DNA from: Pseudozyma flocculosa PF-1 | Lineage: Eukaryota > Basidiomycota > Ustilaginomycetes > Ustilaginales > Ustilaginaceae | NCBI RefSeq assembly: GCF_000417875.1 | Contig: NW_006920869.1 | Location: forward strand, 1,791,759-1,855,758 | Direction of reading: 5' to 3' | Length of the DNA: 64,000 nt | Part shown: one piece after another, positions 34,201 to 45,080 of the stretch | Position numbering within the stretch: the stretch's first letter is position 1 | How the letters are laid out: every line of letters begins with the position of its first letter | Position numbers and translations under genes: made by a program | The notes under the pieces: model-generated | What the model was told of the DNA's origin: nothing | Seen by the model: the letters and a program-made list of their open reading frames with translations, nothing else | Databases searched by the model: none

Positions 34201-35652
34201 CATCGACACCGACATGTCTAGGTCCTCGTCGCCACTGTCCCGATCCGATATCATAGTGGCCATCGAGCGTCCGCCGACGCTACGTTGCGTGTCGTCGTCG
34301 CCAGTGCGCACGAGGCCCATGGGCATGGTGAAGTCCATCATGGCGCTCTGGTCGTCGCCGGCATCGAAAGAGGCGCTGCTCTCGTCCGAGGCGGCGTGCG
34401 TGAAGGTAACGCCGGCGCGAGATGCGGTCATGTCGTCGGCCTGCTCGTTGTCCATCAGAACGGCGCGATCGGCAGCGAGCTGGGCCACGCTGCTCCGCCT
34501 GCGCTTGAGCAGGGGTGCGCCGCCCACGGCCTCGGTGAAGTCCATGGCGTGCGACATGTCATCGACGGTCAGGTCGACATCGCCGGGTGCATCGAGGCTC
34601 TCGTCGAGGTCCGAGTCCGAGTCGGATGTGCCCATCCCTGAGAGTTTGCGCTTGCGGATCTGACCATGGGCGACGGTGATCTCCATGCTCTTGGTGGCGT
34701 CGTCGCCATCGAGCCCTCGGCTGTCGATCGGGTCGTCGAGGCTGAGGTCCATGTCCGAGGATGCATTGCCGTAGCTCGAGGCGGTGAGCATCATGTCGGA
34801 GGTGGTGGCCATAATCATTGCCGAGGCGTCGTCGCTGTCGTCCGAGTCTGGGTCGCTGTCCGAGTCGCTGTCCGAGTTGGAGTGGTTAAAGGAGCGGCCC
34901 ATGCTCGATGAGCCCTGGGTGGTGGAAGGCGTGGCCGGCTCGTCTCTGCGCAGGGATCCGAGGTTGAGGGTGGGTTCATCCTTTGCGAACTCGGTCTTTT
35001 CCTGGCGCTTGCTGAAGGTGACTCTGCGCTTGGGTCGGATGATCTGGGTGGCGCAACCGCGTGCGCCGGCCGGGTCGTTGAGCGTGAGGGTGGGGTCGCG
35101 CTGCCCAAAGGCGGCGATAGTCTGTGTGGCATCGCGGGTCGCCGCGGCGGTTGGTAGGTCGATGGTGGCAGGCTGGCTTATGGCGGGGCCGATGGCGGAG
35201 GTGGTGGTGGCGGTAGCGTTGGGTGGCTCGCGCCTGTCATTCTGCGGGGATGCGACGAGGGGTTTGAGGGCGAGGCCCTGCCGTGACTTTGGGCTGGGTA
35301 CGAGGCCGGTTGGGCTCTCAAACACCTGTGGGACTGCACGGATGGCGCTCTTTCTTGGTCGTGGTGCGTTTCTCCTGCTGGTGGCTGCGTTTGTGGCTAG
35401 GTGGTTGTGGGTCTCCTTGAGGAGGGTCTGTAGCTCTGAGCCTCCCACGCTTGCAGCGCGCTTCTTTTTTGCGAGCTTTTCGCGTGCGCTGCGGATGGTG
35501 TCGTCCTTGTTGTTCTCCTTTGTGTTGGCGGTGCGTTCCTTTGCGGTTGTGGTCATGGATGATCCGCCGAGCTGGAGGCCGCCGGAGCCGGTGCCGTTGA
35601 GCGACATGCGTGGCCGTGCCGAGCGGCGCGGGGGTTGGGTAGGGTCTGACAT
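31219..35652 (-). CDS. SPC7: Kinetochore scaffold Spc7/KNL1
   Basis: The KNL1 subunit of the KMN network: it recruits Bub1/Bub3 and PP1 to the outer kinetochore. Four exons, 32423-35652, 31841-32312, 31444-31724 and 31219-31324 (introns 110, 116 and 119 bp, all in frame), give 1362 aa. The N-terminal half is disordered and carries a PP1-docking RVTF (about residue 209) and six MELT-like repeats between about 320 and 590: MEIT, MDFT, MDFT, MDVT, MEMT and MQMT, each followed by a short hydrophobic patch. From about 850 comes the Spc7 signature (FHMPLNAFLSHVGVQFHEDM), then a coiled coil with the AFYSNPPDFVREIMGLSNDEEK block. The last two exons form the RWD region that binds the Mis12 complex. 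No TATA box; promoter shared with the 5-phosphatase gene. Confidence 0.92.
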
Positions 35653-36255
35653 GGGGCAGAGGAGCGGTGCGTTGCGACCAGGCCGGCGGCGGTGACAGTA
35701 TTGACGCGATTAGGGGAAGAGAGAGAGAGGGGTATCTTGTCGGCGGGGCCAGCGGTATCGACGAGCGGATGGTTGGTTGGTGGTGTGCGACAAGAGGATC
35801 GCCCCGCGCCCCCGCCGGGCCTCGACCCCCCAACCAACACGACCCGGCGCGCGCCTCGTTGGATCGGCCCCCAATCCAAATCAACACCGCGAGGCAGGCC
35901 AGGCCAGGCCAGACCAGGCCAGGCCAGGCGTGGCTGCTCGAATTTCGTGCGGCACATCACGTGCCCCACCCCAGGGTCAGAACCGGCTGCCCATGCCGAG
36001 CCTGCAGGCCCCCCCAAGGCGATGCGGGGTCGGATGGGACCACCTCAGACGCACGCACCACTCAGCACTCAGCACTCAGCACTCAGCCGCCCAGCCGCCC
36101 AGCCGCCCAGCCTGGCCAGCACTGGCCAGGCCAGTGCTGGCCACCGGCGCACCCCTGCCTGCCACTCGGCCGGCCTCTCGTCCCGCCCGCCGCATCCCCA
36201 CCATCCTCGCTGCTGCCGCAGTCAACCCCACCCTCCCATCCTAGCCGCCTGCAAC
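35653..36255. promoter_or_regulatory. Divergent promoter region SPC7 / 5-phosphatase with repeats
   Basis: 603 bp between opposite start codons. It contains a CCAGG-type array at about 35894-35930, four tandem CACTCAG heptamers near 36059-36086, three CCGCCCAG octamers, and a 31-bp perfect inverted repeat at 36113-36143. Confidence 0.65.
36113..36143. repeat. 31-bp perfect inverted repeat
   Basis: Two 15-base arms (TGGCCAGCACTGGCC and its reverse complement) flank a central A, about 112 bp upstream of the 5-phosphatase start. Confidence 0.9.
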
Positions 36256-38095
36256 ATGACCGGCCTTCGCGTGCAGATTGCCTCGTTCAACGCCAACCTC
36301 CAGGGCGCAGACGCAACCCGCCCAGACCTCACCCCCTGGCTAGTCCCCGCCGTACACCAGCCTGCCATCGACAACCTCGCCTCGTCCAGCACGCCCGCCA
36401 CCAAGCCCTCATCACCCCTCCCCGCCCACCACTTCCGCTCCACCAACCCAAACACGCCCTCGTCGCATCCATCCCTCCCGCGCGAGGCACCCGACTTTTA
36501 CGCAGTCGGCTTCCAGGAGCTCGTCCCTCTCCACTCGGGCTTCGCAGCCACCTCCGGCCTCGCCCTCTACAACACCGACCTCGACATCCGCAAGACCCTA
36601 CGCCCGCACCAGGCCGTCGTCTCGGGAAATGGCATGTACGCCGAGGCCCACCTCGGCGGCGGACCCGAGTCCTACGCCCTCCTCTGCCGCGTCGACCTCG
36701 TCGGCATCGCCCTCTTTGTCTACGCCCGCGAACGCCCCCCCTTCGCAGCCGCTCCCAAAAAGGCCAGCGCGGCCTCCAGGGTAAAGGAGATCCGAAAGGC
36801 CACCGTCGGCACCGGTCTCGGCGGGTTGATGGGCAACAAGGGCGCCGTCGGCGTCCGCCTCGTCGTCGCCAGCCCAGATGGCACCGGCCAAGACGAGGTC
36901 CTCACCTTTGTCACCGCCCACCTCGCAGCCCACGACCACAACGTCGAGCGCAGAAACACCGACTGGAGGCAGATCGTGCAGCGTCTCGTCTTTGAGCCTT
37001 CTTCGGTCTCGAGGCTGCCCATAGTCCAGGACGCCAACGTCAAGACCTCGCCCACCAACCTCGACGCCCTCCAGCAGCAGTACCACGCCGCCAACCCGGC
37101 CTCGTCCAAGGCCAAGATCGACCGGACACCCCGGCCCCTCGACACCCGCTCCTACACCCTCTACGACTCCACCCACCTCTTCGTCTTTGGCGACCTCAAC
37201 CACCGCATCGCCCTCGGGCCCACGTCGGTCCCGGGCGCTTCGTCGGCCCAACCGCTCACAAAGCAACGCTTGGCGTCGCTGCTCGATTCCAAGGATTGGG
37301 CATCGCTGCAGCCGCACGACCAGCTGACGCAGCAGCGCCTCGCCTCGTCTGCCAAAGCCTTCCATGCCCTGACAGAGGTCAGCATCGCAGAGATGAACGT
37401 GCCACCCACGTACAAGTACAAGGTCGTGCGAGACGGCGAAGGCACCCCGTCCAAGAAGCAGAAGAAGGCCGGAAAGGCGGCAGCGGCGGCGGCGGCGGCG
37501 GCATCGGCGCCAGGACAGGAGCTGAGCACGAAGCGGATCCCCGGCTGGACGGATCGCGTGCTCTGGGCGTCGGCGGCCGCGGCTGGACCCTCGAGCGATG
37601 CGGCGGCGACCTACGACAAGCAGGGAGTCGAGGTCGAGCTCTTCCGAAGCGTCATGGAGATGACGGTGAGTACCGTGGCTAGTGCGGGCGCAGGAAACAG
37701 GGCTCGACTCGAAAGCTGACGTCGTTGTTCCGACCCCTCCTCGTGTCTCGGCGTCGCACTGCCAGCACTCGGACCACAAGCCCGTGACGACTCTGCTGCA
37801 GCTCCCTAGGCCGAATGGCAAGGCGGGCAACGCGCCGCCCCTGCTCTCCTCGCACAACCCCTACCCGCCACTATCGGCGCCGCACCGCTACATCCTCTCC
37901 CTGATCGGCTTCCTCCTCGACAGGGCGGTGGGCTACCTCTGGACGGCCATCATCCTGCTCGGCGGCGGCAACCTGATCGGCGGAGCCGTCGAGGTCGTCG
38001 TCCTCGGCGCCATCACGGCTTGGTGGCTCAGCCGCGGCGGAGGAGAGGGCGGCGGCGACCTGAGTTGGTGGATCTACGGATCATCGCGGTCCTGA
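36256..38095 (+). CDS. INP54-like phosphoinositide 5-phosphatase with C-terminal membrane anchor
   Basis: Removes the 5-phosphate of PtdIns(4,5)P2, likely on the ER. Exons 36256-37665 and 37766-38095 (100-bp intron, phase 0) give 579 aa. All 5-phosphatase blocks are visible: IASFNANLQG, YAVGFQELVPL (metal-binding Glu), GNKGAVGVRL, TAHLAAHDHNVERRN, FVFGDLNHRI (catalytic G-D-x-N-x-R), IPGWTDRVLW and HSDHKPV at the intron junction. After this, about 80 residues contain two hydrophobic spans (YILSLIGFLLDRAVGYLW and a Gly/Val-rich one) and a short Trp-rich tail. Yeast Inp54 is also held to the ER by its C-terminus, so I favour that subtype over OCRL or synaptojanin, which carry other domains. The longer upstream frame is rejected because the conserved first strand starts at this ATG. 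Confidence 0.88.
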
Positions 38096-38381
38096 GCCGC
38101 CGCGGGAGGGGCTTCGTGTGAGTATATCCTGCATCTCCTTGCTCTGTCTCTGCACTCGCCTTCCCGCCCAGATGCCTTTGAAATGATACCTCGCTTTCGT
38201 ACCCCGTCTGCAGCGAGCGCGGCCTGCCGCGTGTCGGGGCCGCGAGATGAAGGCAGGGATGTGGCAAAGGCGTGGGGTGATGTAGAGTGGCGGTCGTAGA
38301 TCGTCGAGATTCGACGAGGAAGCAAATGAAGCCGGGAGATGGATGGCGGAACGACAGACGGACAATTGGCCGGAGAGGAGG

Positions 38382-39661
38382 CTACTTTTTCTTGTCCTTC
38401 TTTTCCTTCTTGTCCTTCTTTTGCTTCTTCTCCTTGCGCGGGGATGCATCGTCGACGTCCATGGCCGCGGTGGCATCGTCGGCGCCCGGAGCCTCGCGCT
38501 TGGTCGCGCCCGAGGAAGACGAGGTGTAGGAGCCCGCTGGCTTGCTATTGTCGCGCCCGCAGAGGGTGCGAGTGGGCACAAAGGAACCAGCGGTCAGCAC
38601 AGTCGAAATCTCCCGAAGAACGGAAGCCGGAGGATTGGGCGATCAGAGGCGCGACTCACAAGCATCCCTTGAGCCTGTCCCAGGGCTGCTGCCGGTTGGC
38701 GCGCTGGCCCAGACTCGCATCCTTCTTCTCCAACCCCGTATCCGTGGCAACCGAGACGGCGCCGACCTCGTTGTTGGCCGTCGTCTGCTTGACCTCCGTC
38801 TTTGCCCTGGGCGTGGCGCCGATGCCCGTCTCGGCGGGCGAGGCGAGGGAAAAGTGCAGGTGCCGCGTGAGGGCGCCGCGGGCGAGCTTCATCCTGCCGC
38901 CCTGCGAGGCGTCGTCGGCGGGGACGAGGAGCGAGAGGGACGAGAGCTCGACGGCACCGCCGGCCGATGTGGCCTTTTTGGCGTTGCCCTGGAGCGACGT
39001 GTTGGATGCCGACGGGTTGGATGGGTTGAGGGATCCCGTCGCTGCCATCGAGATGAGCTGCGACTCTTCCGGCTTGGTCGCAGACGGCGGCACCGTCGGG
39101 AAGAGGTGGTAGGTGTTGGAGTGTGTCGACGTGACGGGGAGCGTCAGCGTCGCCAGCGGTTCCGTCGTGCTGCCCGTCGCCGCTGTGGTGGATGACTTTT
39201 TGGAAGGCGGTGGTGGTGGCACCTTGATGACGAGACCGTCGAGCTTGGATGGTGGGATGGACGAGGGGACGCGGATCGCCCAGAGCTCGTGCGTCGACGG
39301 CAGCGATGCGAGCGCCTCTTCGCTCAGCGCCGAGCTGCCAAAGTCGACCGGCTTGAAGCCGTACGGCGGCTTGAACCTGTTCCCAGCCCCAGGGGATACG
39401 AATGGAGACGACTGCCTGGTCAGCCTCGTCCTGAGCACGCAGTCCTGAGCACGCACCCTCCCGCCCTTCGTTCGCGAGAGGACAGCACATGGATACTCAC
39501 ACATACTTCTCGTTCTTGCTCGACCGCTTCTTTGTCGATGCAGAAGACGAGGATCCGGAGCTAGACGCAGAAGCGGAGGACGAACTGGCGCTACTGCTGC
39601 TGCTGCTCGATGACGACGACGACGATGACTCGACCGAGTCGGCGCGCTTTGACCGTGCCAT
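38382..39661 (-). CDS. RPA34: RNA polymerase I subunit RPA34
   Basis: Forms the TFIIF-like RPA49/RPA34 dimer of Pol I in the nucleolus. Exons 39501-39661, 38660-39376 and 38382-38544 (introns 124 and 115 bp, both phase 2) encode 346 aa. The N-terminus is a long Ser/Ala run followed by a basic KKRSSKNEKY. Exon 2 opens with the family block FKPPYGFKPVDF, then HELWAIRVPSSIPPSKLDGL, the dimerisation strand pair. The tail is a Lys-rich stretch (RKEKKQKKDKKEKKDKKK) like that of yeast Rpa34. Family sequence conservation is low, so the call rests on the PxGFKP block, the LW-I-P-x-x-x-x-x-x-L pattern and the tail. The acceptor of intron 2 is less certain than the others. Confidence 0.82.
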
Positions 39662-39936
39662 CCTGGAGTCTGTCAATCAAGGGGTGAGGTGAGGTGTGGG
39701 TGTCGTGTGGCTAAGACGTCCTCGGGGTGATCAACGAGATGGTGGAGAGCGGTCGGCGGAGTGGAGAGGCCCCGGATCGGGTGGAAAAATTCCAGCTCCA
39801 ACGCCAGCCACCCGGTCCTGACCCGCGACGGGGGCTTCCAAAAAATTTGGCGCAGGCTGTCAGCGACCCATCAGCGTCAAGCCAATCGCTGGCTGTGCTT
39901 TGATAATCCTACGTTTTTGCGCCCCTTTCCATGGAA

Positions 39937-40037
39937 GCATTGATAGTGTAGGGGTATCATGAGTCGTTGCCACTCATCATCTGTTCCCAGATGAGAACCG
40001 ATTCGACTCGACCGGGGTTCGAGTCCCCGTCAATGCA
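39937..40037 (+). tRNA. tRNA-Gly(GCC) with 30-nt intron
   Basis: The acceptor stem GCATTGA pairs with TCAATGC, followed by discriminator A. The D arm lies at 39946-39960. The anticodon stem AGTCG pairs with CGACT (40004-40008), with anticodon GCC at 39969-39971. The T arm CGGGG-TTCGAGT-CCCCG is perfect. The intron (39973-40002) sits at the standard place after position 37 and itself contains a six-base-pair hairpin, CTCATC with GATGAG. Transcribed by Pol III and spliced by the tRNA endonuclease. Confidence 0.94.
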
Positions 40038-40040
40038 ATC

Positions 40041-40045
40041 TTTTT
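40041..40045 (+). terminator. Pol III terminator of tRNA-Gly
   Basis: A TTTTT run starts four bases after the discriminator, the usual Pol III stop signal. Confidence 0.8.
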
Positions 40046-40326
40046 CCCCGCCTCCATGGAGAAAGTGTCGTTGTTTTTGCTGGACGTCCCCAGGGTTCAA
40101 CGCGGCTGAAGCGACTTGGGGACTCGATCTTGGCGTGAAAGATGGTGGAAGCAGCATACGATGCGAGATAGGCGTTACGATAGTACAGGGAGAGACGAAG
40201 GCGAAGGGTAGAACGGGTACAACATCGACCGTCGCGACGGGCGCAGCAGGAAGGCGGGGTATGTGAGATCGAAAAAGGGAGAGAAAGAGCGATGGGACAT
40301 GCTCAGGTGGATCGGCCGCCTGGCAG

Positions 40327-42667
40327 CTAGTCGTCGCGACTCTTGAGCGTGACCTGCGCCTGGACCTCGCGCAGCTGGTTGGCGACGTCGCCCTTCATCT
40401 TGCTCAGCAGCACGACAAACGTGAGCATCTCGTCGTCCATCCGGGACCGCTTGCGCTCCACCTCTTCTTCCAGCTGGTCCGCTCTGCCGGGCGCGAGCGA
40501 TTCGCGCAATAGGGAGGAGCAGGGCGAGCAAGTGGGGTCAGCCTGGCGATCTGGGCAGGACGGCACGACAGATCGGGCGGGGAACCCATCGACTCACTTG
40601 AGGCGAAGATCACCGAGGCGGGACTCGGCCTGGTTGAGCACGGTGCGGCTCGACGAGTCGGCCTGGTTGATGCTGAGCTCGGTCCTTTGCTGGTCGTTGG
40701 CGTTCTGCTCCGTTACCATGGCGCTCGTCTGTGGCAAAGTTACGAAGGTGCGAGGACCGACGCGATGGGTCAGAGACGAATACCGTCAACGCAGCTTCAG
40801 CACAACACTGAGCTGTCGCAACTCACCTTGGCCGCTTCGTCTGCCTGCTCGCGCAGCGTCCTCAGCTTGGTCTCCTCCTCGACCAGCTCGAGCTTGGAAG
40901 TGTTGACGCGCTCGTTGATCTCCTCGAGCTTCTCTTGCTGGTGCAGGCGCTTGTTGGACGCGTCGCGGTACTGGCTGGCAGCGTGCGAGCGGAGCACCTC
41001 GACCCGCGGGCGCAGCATGCCCTTGACGTCGATGCCCGGCAGCAGCATCGTCGATGGGTTGCCCGGGCTGAGCTCGAGCTCGTGCAGCACCCTGCCCGAA
41101 GCGAGCTCGAGGGGGAACAGCTTGATCTTGATAGCCAGCGGGTTAAAATCGCGGATCCGCTTCTCGACCGCGTGCTGCTTGTTGGTGAAGCTGAGCTGCA
41201 GGCGGTACCAGTCTTCGGTGGACTTCTTGTTGAGATCCGCCAGGTCCTGCAGCTGCTTGTGGAGCCGGTCGCGCTCCGTCGCCATCCGCTCGTACTCCTC
41301 GGCCGACATCTCTTGCGCGTCAACCTGCCGCTGCAGCTCCTGGCCCTCGTGCCGCCGCGTCTGGATCTCGACCTCCGTCTCCCTGATCTCGTCGAGCAGC
41401 CGCTCGTTGGCCTTCTTGGTCCGCTCGAGCTTGGGCACCAGCACGTCGTCGTGGTAGCGCTTGAACTTGGTCACGTCGCCGACGAGCATCTCGTTCTCCC
41501 GCTGCTCGGTCGCCAGCGGCGTCGCGCTGCCCGTGTACTGCGCCAGCTCGGCCGACAGCTTCTCGTGCTCCTCCTGCAGCTGCTTGAGCTCCTGCTCGAT
41601 GGCGGCGTTCTTGCGCTCAAAGCACGACTCGAGCTCCTCAAACTCTTCCGGATACGTGTCCTGGTTCTCCCAGAAGCGGTCGTAGCACTTCCAGAGGTAA
41701 GGAAAGAAGAGCGACTGGAGGTCCTCGTCCTCGTCGACGCGCGAGACGGGCCCGGCCCCGATGTGGTCGGCCGAGGTGCCCAGGTTGACCATCCACTCGA
41801 GCATGGCGAGGCAGTAGGGCCAGTTGCTCTGGCTTCCCGCCGCCGTCAGTTTCGTCTTGCTGAGCTCGTCGGCGGCCGGGTACTTGATCTCCTTCATCAG
41901 CGTCAGCACCTCGTCCTCGAACTTTTTGCCGTCGCTGCCCATCTTGAAGCCCTCGTCGATGCAGGTCGAGTAGATGTGCTTGAACATGCCGGTAAAGGCC
42001 GACTGGGTTGGCTCGTGAACGCCCTTGTTGAGGTCCCACCCGGCCATGGTGAAGCCGGTTCGCTCAAGATGTTCCTTGACCGCCGCCCCCATGCGGTTCT
42101 TGTAGTGCTTGTCCTTGATCGGACGAGTCTCGCGCACGCTCGAGCTGGCCGTGTTGGCCATGTTTCCCGGCGCGATCGACAGACGGCCTCCGATCGACTT
42201 GCGGTGGCTAAGGGGGCGGAGTGGCGACAACAGAGATGATAAGCGGTTCAGCATCAATGCAACGCCATTTGTCGAATCGTGGACACGGCGATCGAGGGCC
42301 AGGATGGATGGATGACCTACTTTGGTGTTGGCTGTGCCATGCTCTGCCTGCCCGCCGAGGCGATGCTCTGCCTGCTGGCGTACATGCCAGCATCGCCCCT
42401 CCTTCCGCTCTGACCGAGGTGATGGGGTGTCGTGAGCTGCTGTGACTGCGAGAGGGCCGACTGCTGGGAGGGCGGCAACATCGAGTGTCGAGGCTGGTGC
42501 GTCTGCTGCGGGAGCATCGACTGGCGCGGCTGATAGCCTCCGGCAGCGCCAAAGGTCTTTACGGCCTTGATGGCCGACGAGGGGACGGGGATGGCAGAGC
42601 CCTGGCCGTAGTTTTGATTGGCATCGACCGAGGCCAAGGTGGATCGTCGGTTGGCGGCGTGCGCCAT
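40327..42667 (-). CDS. NDC80: Kinetochore protein Ndc80/HEC1
   Basis: The main microtubule-binding subunit of the Ndc80 complex. Four exons, 42321-42667, 40827-42207, 40598-40728 and 40327-40483 (introns 113, 98 and 114 bp, frame kept), give 671 aa. The disordered basic N-tail (MAHAANRRSTLASVDANQ, with several RxS sites of Aurora type such as RQSM and RHSM) leads to the calponin-homology domain at about 160-285, with GFKMGSDGKKFEDEVLTLMKEIKYP, NWPYCLAMLEWMVNL and LFFPYLWKCYDRFW. A long coiled coil follows to the end, including RIRDFNPLAIKIKLFPLE and a final segment for the Spc24/Spc25 junction. Start chosen at the first Met of the family-like N-tail. Confidence 0.93.
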
Positions 42668-43458
42668 GATGGGCAGCGCTGCGGTCGCAGGGGTCGCAGA
42701 GGGGAAGGCGGCCCCGGCGCGGTGCGATATCAGCTGGATGGAGCTGGGCGGATGCGTGGATGGCTGTGGCGATGCGTCCGTGATGAAGGCGATGATGGAC
42801 GAAGGTGGAGGACGGGAAGATGTGGGAGAGAGTGGGCCAGCGTCGGGACAAGGGTTGCCAGGATGAACGCGCGCGCCAGCCAGCCAGCCAGCCAGCCAGC
42901 CAGGCCCGAGGTGTGTGGGTGTGTGTGTGTGTTTTTGTCGAGCCAGCCCGCGGTGGGTGTTGGTTTTGACGCGCCTGCCTCGGAGCGCGGGCCAGAGATG
43001 TTGGACCTGCAAGCTGGCTTGCCTGCTTGGCTGCCGGTGCCGGGCCGTTTGGCCAATTTCCGACTTGGCGCGACGAGGACAAACGGCCAACCCCGAATCC
43101 CGGATCGAGGCCGCGCTGCACGTGAGGGCCTCCACCTCTTGCTGGCCTGCCAGGCAGAGTGACGCCAAGCCGAGCCAGGCCGGAGCGAGCTGCGAGATGC
43201 GACAAGGAGCAGGCCAGCCAAGAGGCTGTGCTCTCTGGGCTAGTCTACGTAGGACTACTGGCTGGCCACCTCGCCTCCGCCTCCCTTCGGCGTCTTGCCG
43301 GCTGGAAAAGGGTAGGACGGAGGGTTAGCGGCGACGGTGGCCACGACATCGACAAAGGACCGTCGTCCTCGACCACCACCACGTCACTTCTGCCACACCC
43401 GCTCTCGCCCTTCCATCGGCCACCCGACAGCGAAGACAACCACCGCCACGACGACATC
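42668..43458. promoter_or_regulatory. Divergent promoter region NDC80 / GH43 gene
   Basis: 791 bp between opposite start codons. It holds a GCCA tetramer array (about 42876-42903), a GT run (about 42911-42932) and scattered GGCCA words. No gene seen. Confidence 0.6.
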
Positions 43459-45080
43459 ATGGCCCCGCATCCCCATCTAGGCTACGCCAACCCGGGTGAG
43501 TGATTGGCCGCCCTTTGCGCTGACGTCGACCCACGACCCACACTACTACTGCTAATCGCCCTAGCTGCATCACCGCCGCCCCACCCCGCCCGGACAGTCG
43601 TCGACCACGACTTTCCCGACCCGGGCATCTTCTACGACCGCCAGGCCGGCACCTGGTACGCCTTCAGCACCAACGCCAACGGCAAAAACATCCAGTGCAG
43701 CTATTCGACCGACTTTTGCTGCTGGACCCACCACGACAAAGACTGCCTGCCCGAATCCCTGCCCCCTTGGACCTCGGGCGCGCCGGTGAGTCCCTGCGCC
43801 GCTTATAGGCACCGGCAGCCCCGCGACTCGATGTACAACCATGCTGACGACGATGCCGTTATTGCCCGCGCTTCTGCAGGGCTTTCTGTGGGCCCCCGAA
43901 GTCGTTCCCGCCCCGCAAGGCAGGGGCGGCTTCCTGATGTACCTCACCGCCCAGGACACCCGCTTCCGCAAGCAGTGCATCGGCGCTGCCTATTCGCAAC
44001 ACTCTCCGCTCGGACCCTACCGCTGGGTCTCGAATGGTCCCATCATCAGCCGAGTGGGTCTCATCAAAGGCGTTGACGCCCTCGTGGCTCCCCTTGATGC
44101 GTTTGTGCTGACCACAAGCCCTGCCGGTCGGGTACATATTGACTTCAGGGCGCGACCGGTGGCTGCATCGATCCACAGCCGTTCGACGACCCCGTCTCGG
44201 GCAGACGGTTCCTGGTCTTCAAGGTGAGCTCACGGCAATGCGACGACACGGAGCATGCTGACAGAAGGCGAGAGGCTTACAACTCTGCTTTCTACCGGCA
44301 CCCCTGACCCTGTCTGGTCAACAGAGCGATCTGGACAAGATGTACACGCTGCAGCCGCAGCTGTGGCTCCAGGTTCTGTCAGAGGATGGCCTGACGCTCG
44401 AGGACGACATGGTCCCGCTGCTGGCACCCACAATGGACTACCAGTGCAAGCTGCTCGAGGCGCCCTACCTGACCTATCACCAGCCCAGCGGCACCTACGT
44501 GCTCTTCTACTCGAGCGGCACCTTTTCGAACAAGAGTGAGTACCTTGGCCCGTTAGTTCCAGCAGCAGAGCTTTGGAGCGACACTGACCAGCGGCCGGCC
44601 TTGTCCTTTGCCCTGCCCGCGCCCGCAGGCTATGCGACCTCGTACGCCATCTCCCGCAACGGCATCTGCGGTCCGTACCAGCCCGCTTCCGGACCGCTGC
44701 TCTGCACCGACGAGGCGCGCAAGATCTACGGCCCAGGCGGAGCGTGCATCGTCGAGGGCGTCGAGGGGCACACGTTCATCGTCTTTCACGCGCTGCAGCA
44801 CGAGGGCGGCCCTCGCAAAATGTGCATCCACCGTCTCGAGTGGACGCCGGATGGCATCCCCTACCTCCCCGGCCGACCCAACTGCGGCAAGCGGCTGCGC
44901 CTCTGCGCGGAGCAGGAAGACGACCAGGAGCACTTCCGCCACCACCAGCATCACCAGCCCAACCCGGTGCCCGTTCCCGAGGCGGCGACCCACGGCGTCT
45001 CTGGAGGTGGCCACGGTGACCATGACAAGTACAAGAACCTCGCCAAGAAGCTCGGGGGTGCGCTCAAAAAGCTGGGCTGA
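43459..45080 (+). CDS. Glycoside hydrolase family 43-like protein
   Basis: Likely a five-bladed beta-propeller acting on arabinan, xylan or related side chains. Six exons: 43459-43495, 43565-43785, 43880-44053, 44149-44223, 44325-44535 and 44629-45080 (introns 69-101 bp) give 389 aa, the most intron-dense gene here. GH43 hallmarks in order are DFPDPGIFYD (general base Asp), GFLWAPEVV, GGCIDPQPFDD (second Asp) and LLEAPYLTYH (acid Glu). The tail is His-rich and ends in Lys/Gly. No signal peptide is present at the predicted start (MAPHPHLGYANP), odd for a plant-wall enzyme, so either it is intracellular or exon 1 is mis-modelled. Donor GTGGGT after exon 3 is weaker than the rest. Confidence 0.8.

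Noticed and set aside
35692..36255. Upstream in-frame extension of the 5-phosphatase
   Set aside because: It runs through promoter repeats with no conserved residues, while the conserved domain starts at the 36256 ATG.
43504..43564. Hydrophobic run that would make a signal peptide for the GH43 gene
   Set aside because: It lacks an ATG and is inside the GT..AG intron; the only upstream AG is in the donor itself.
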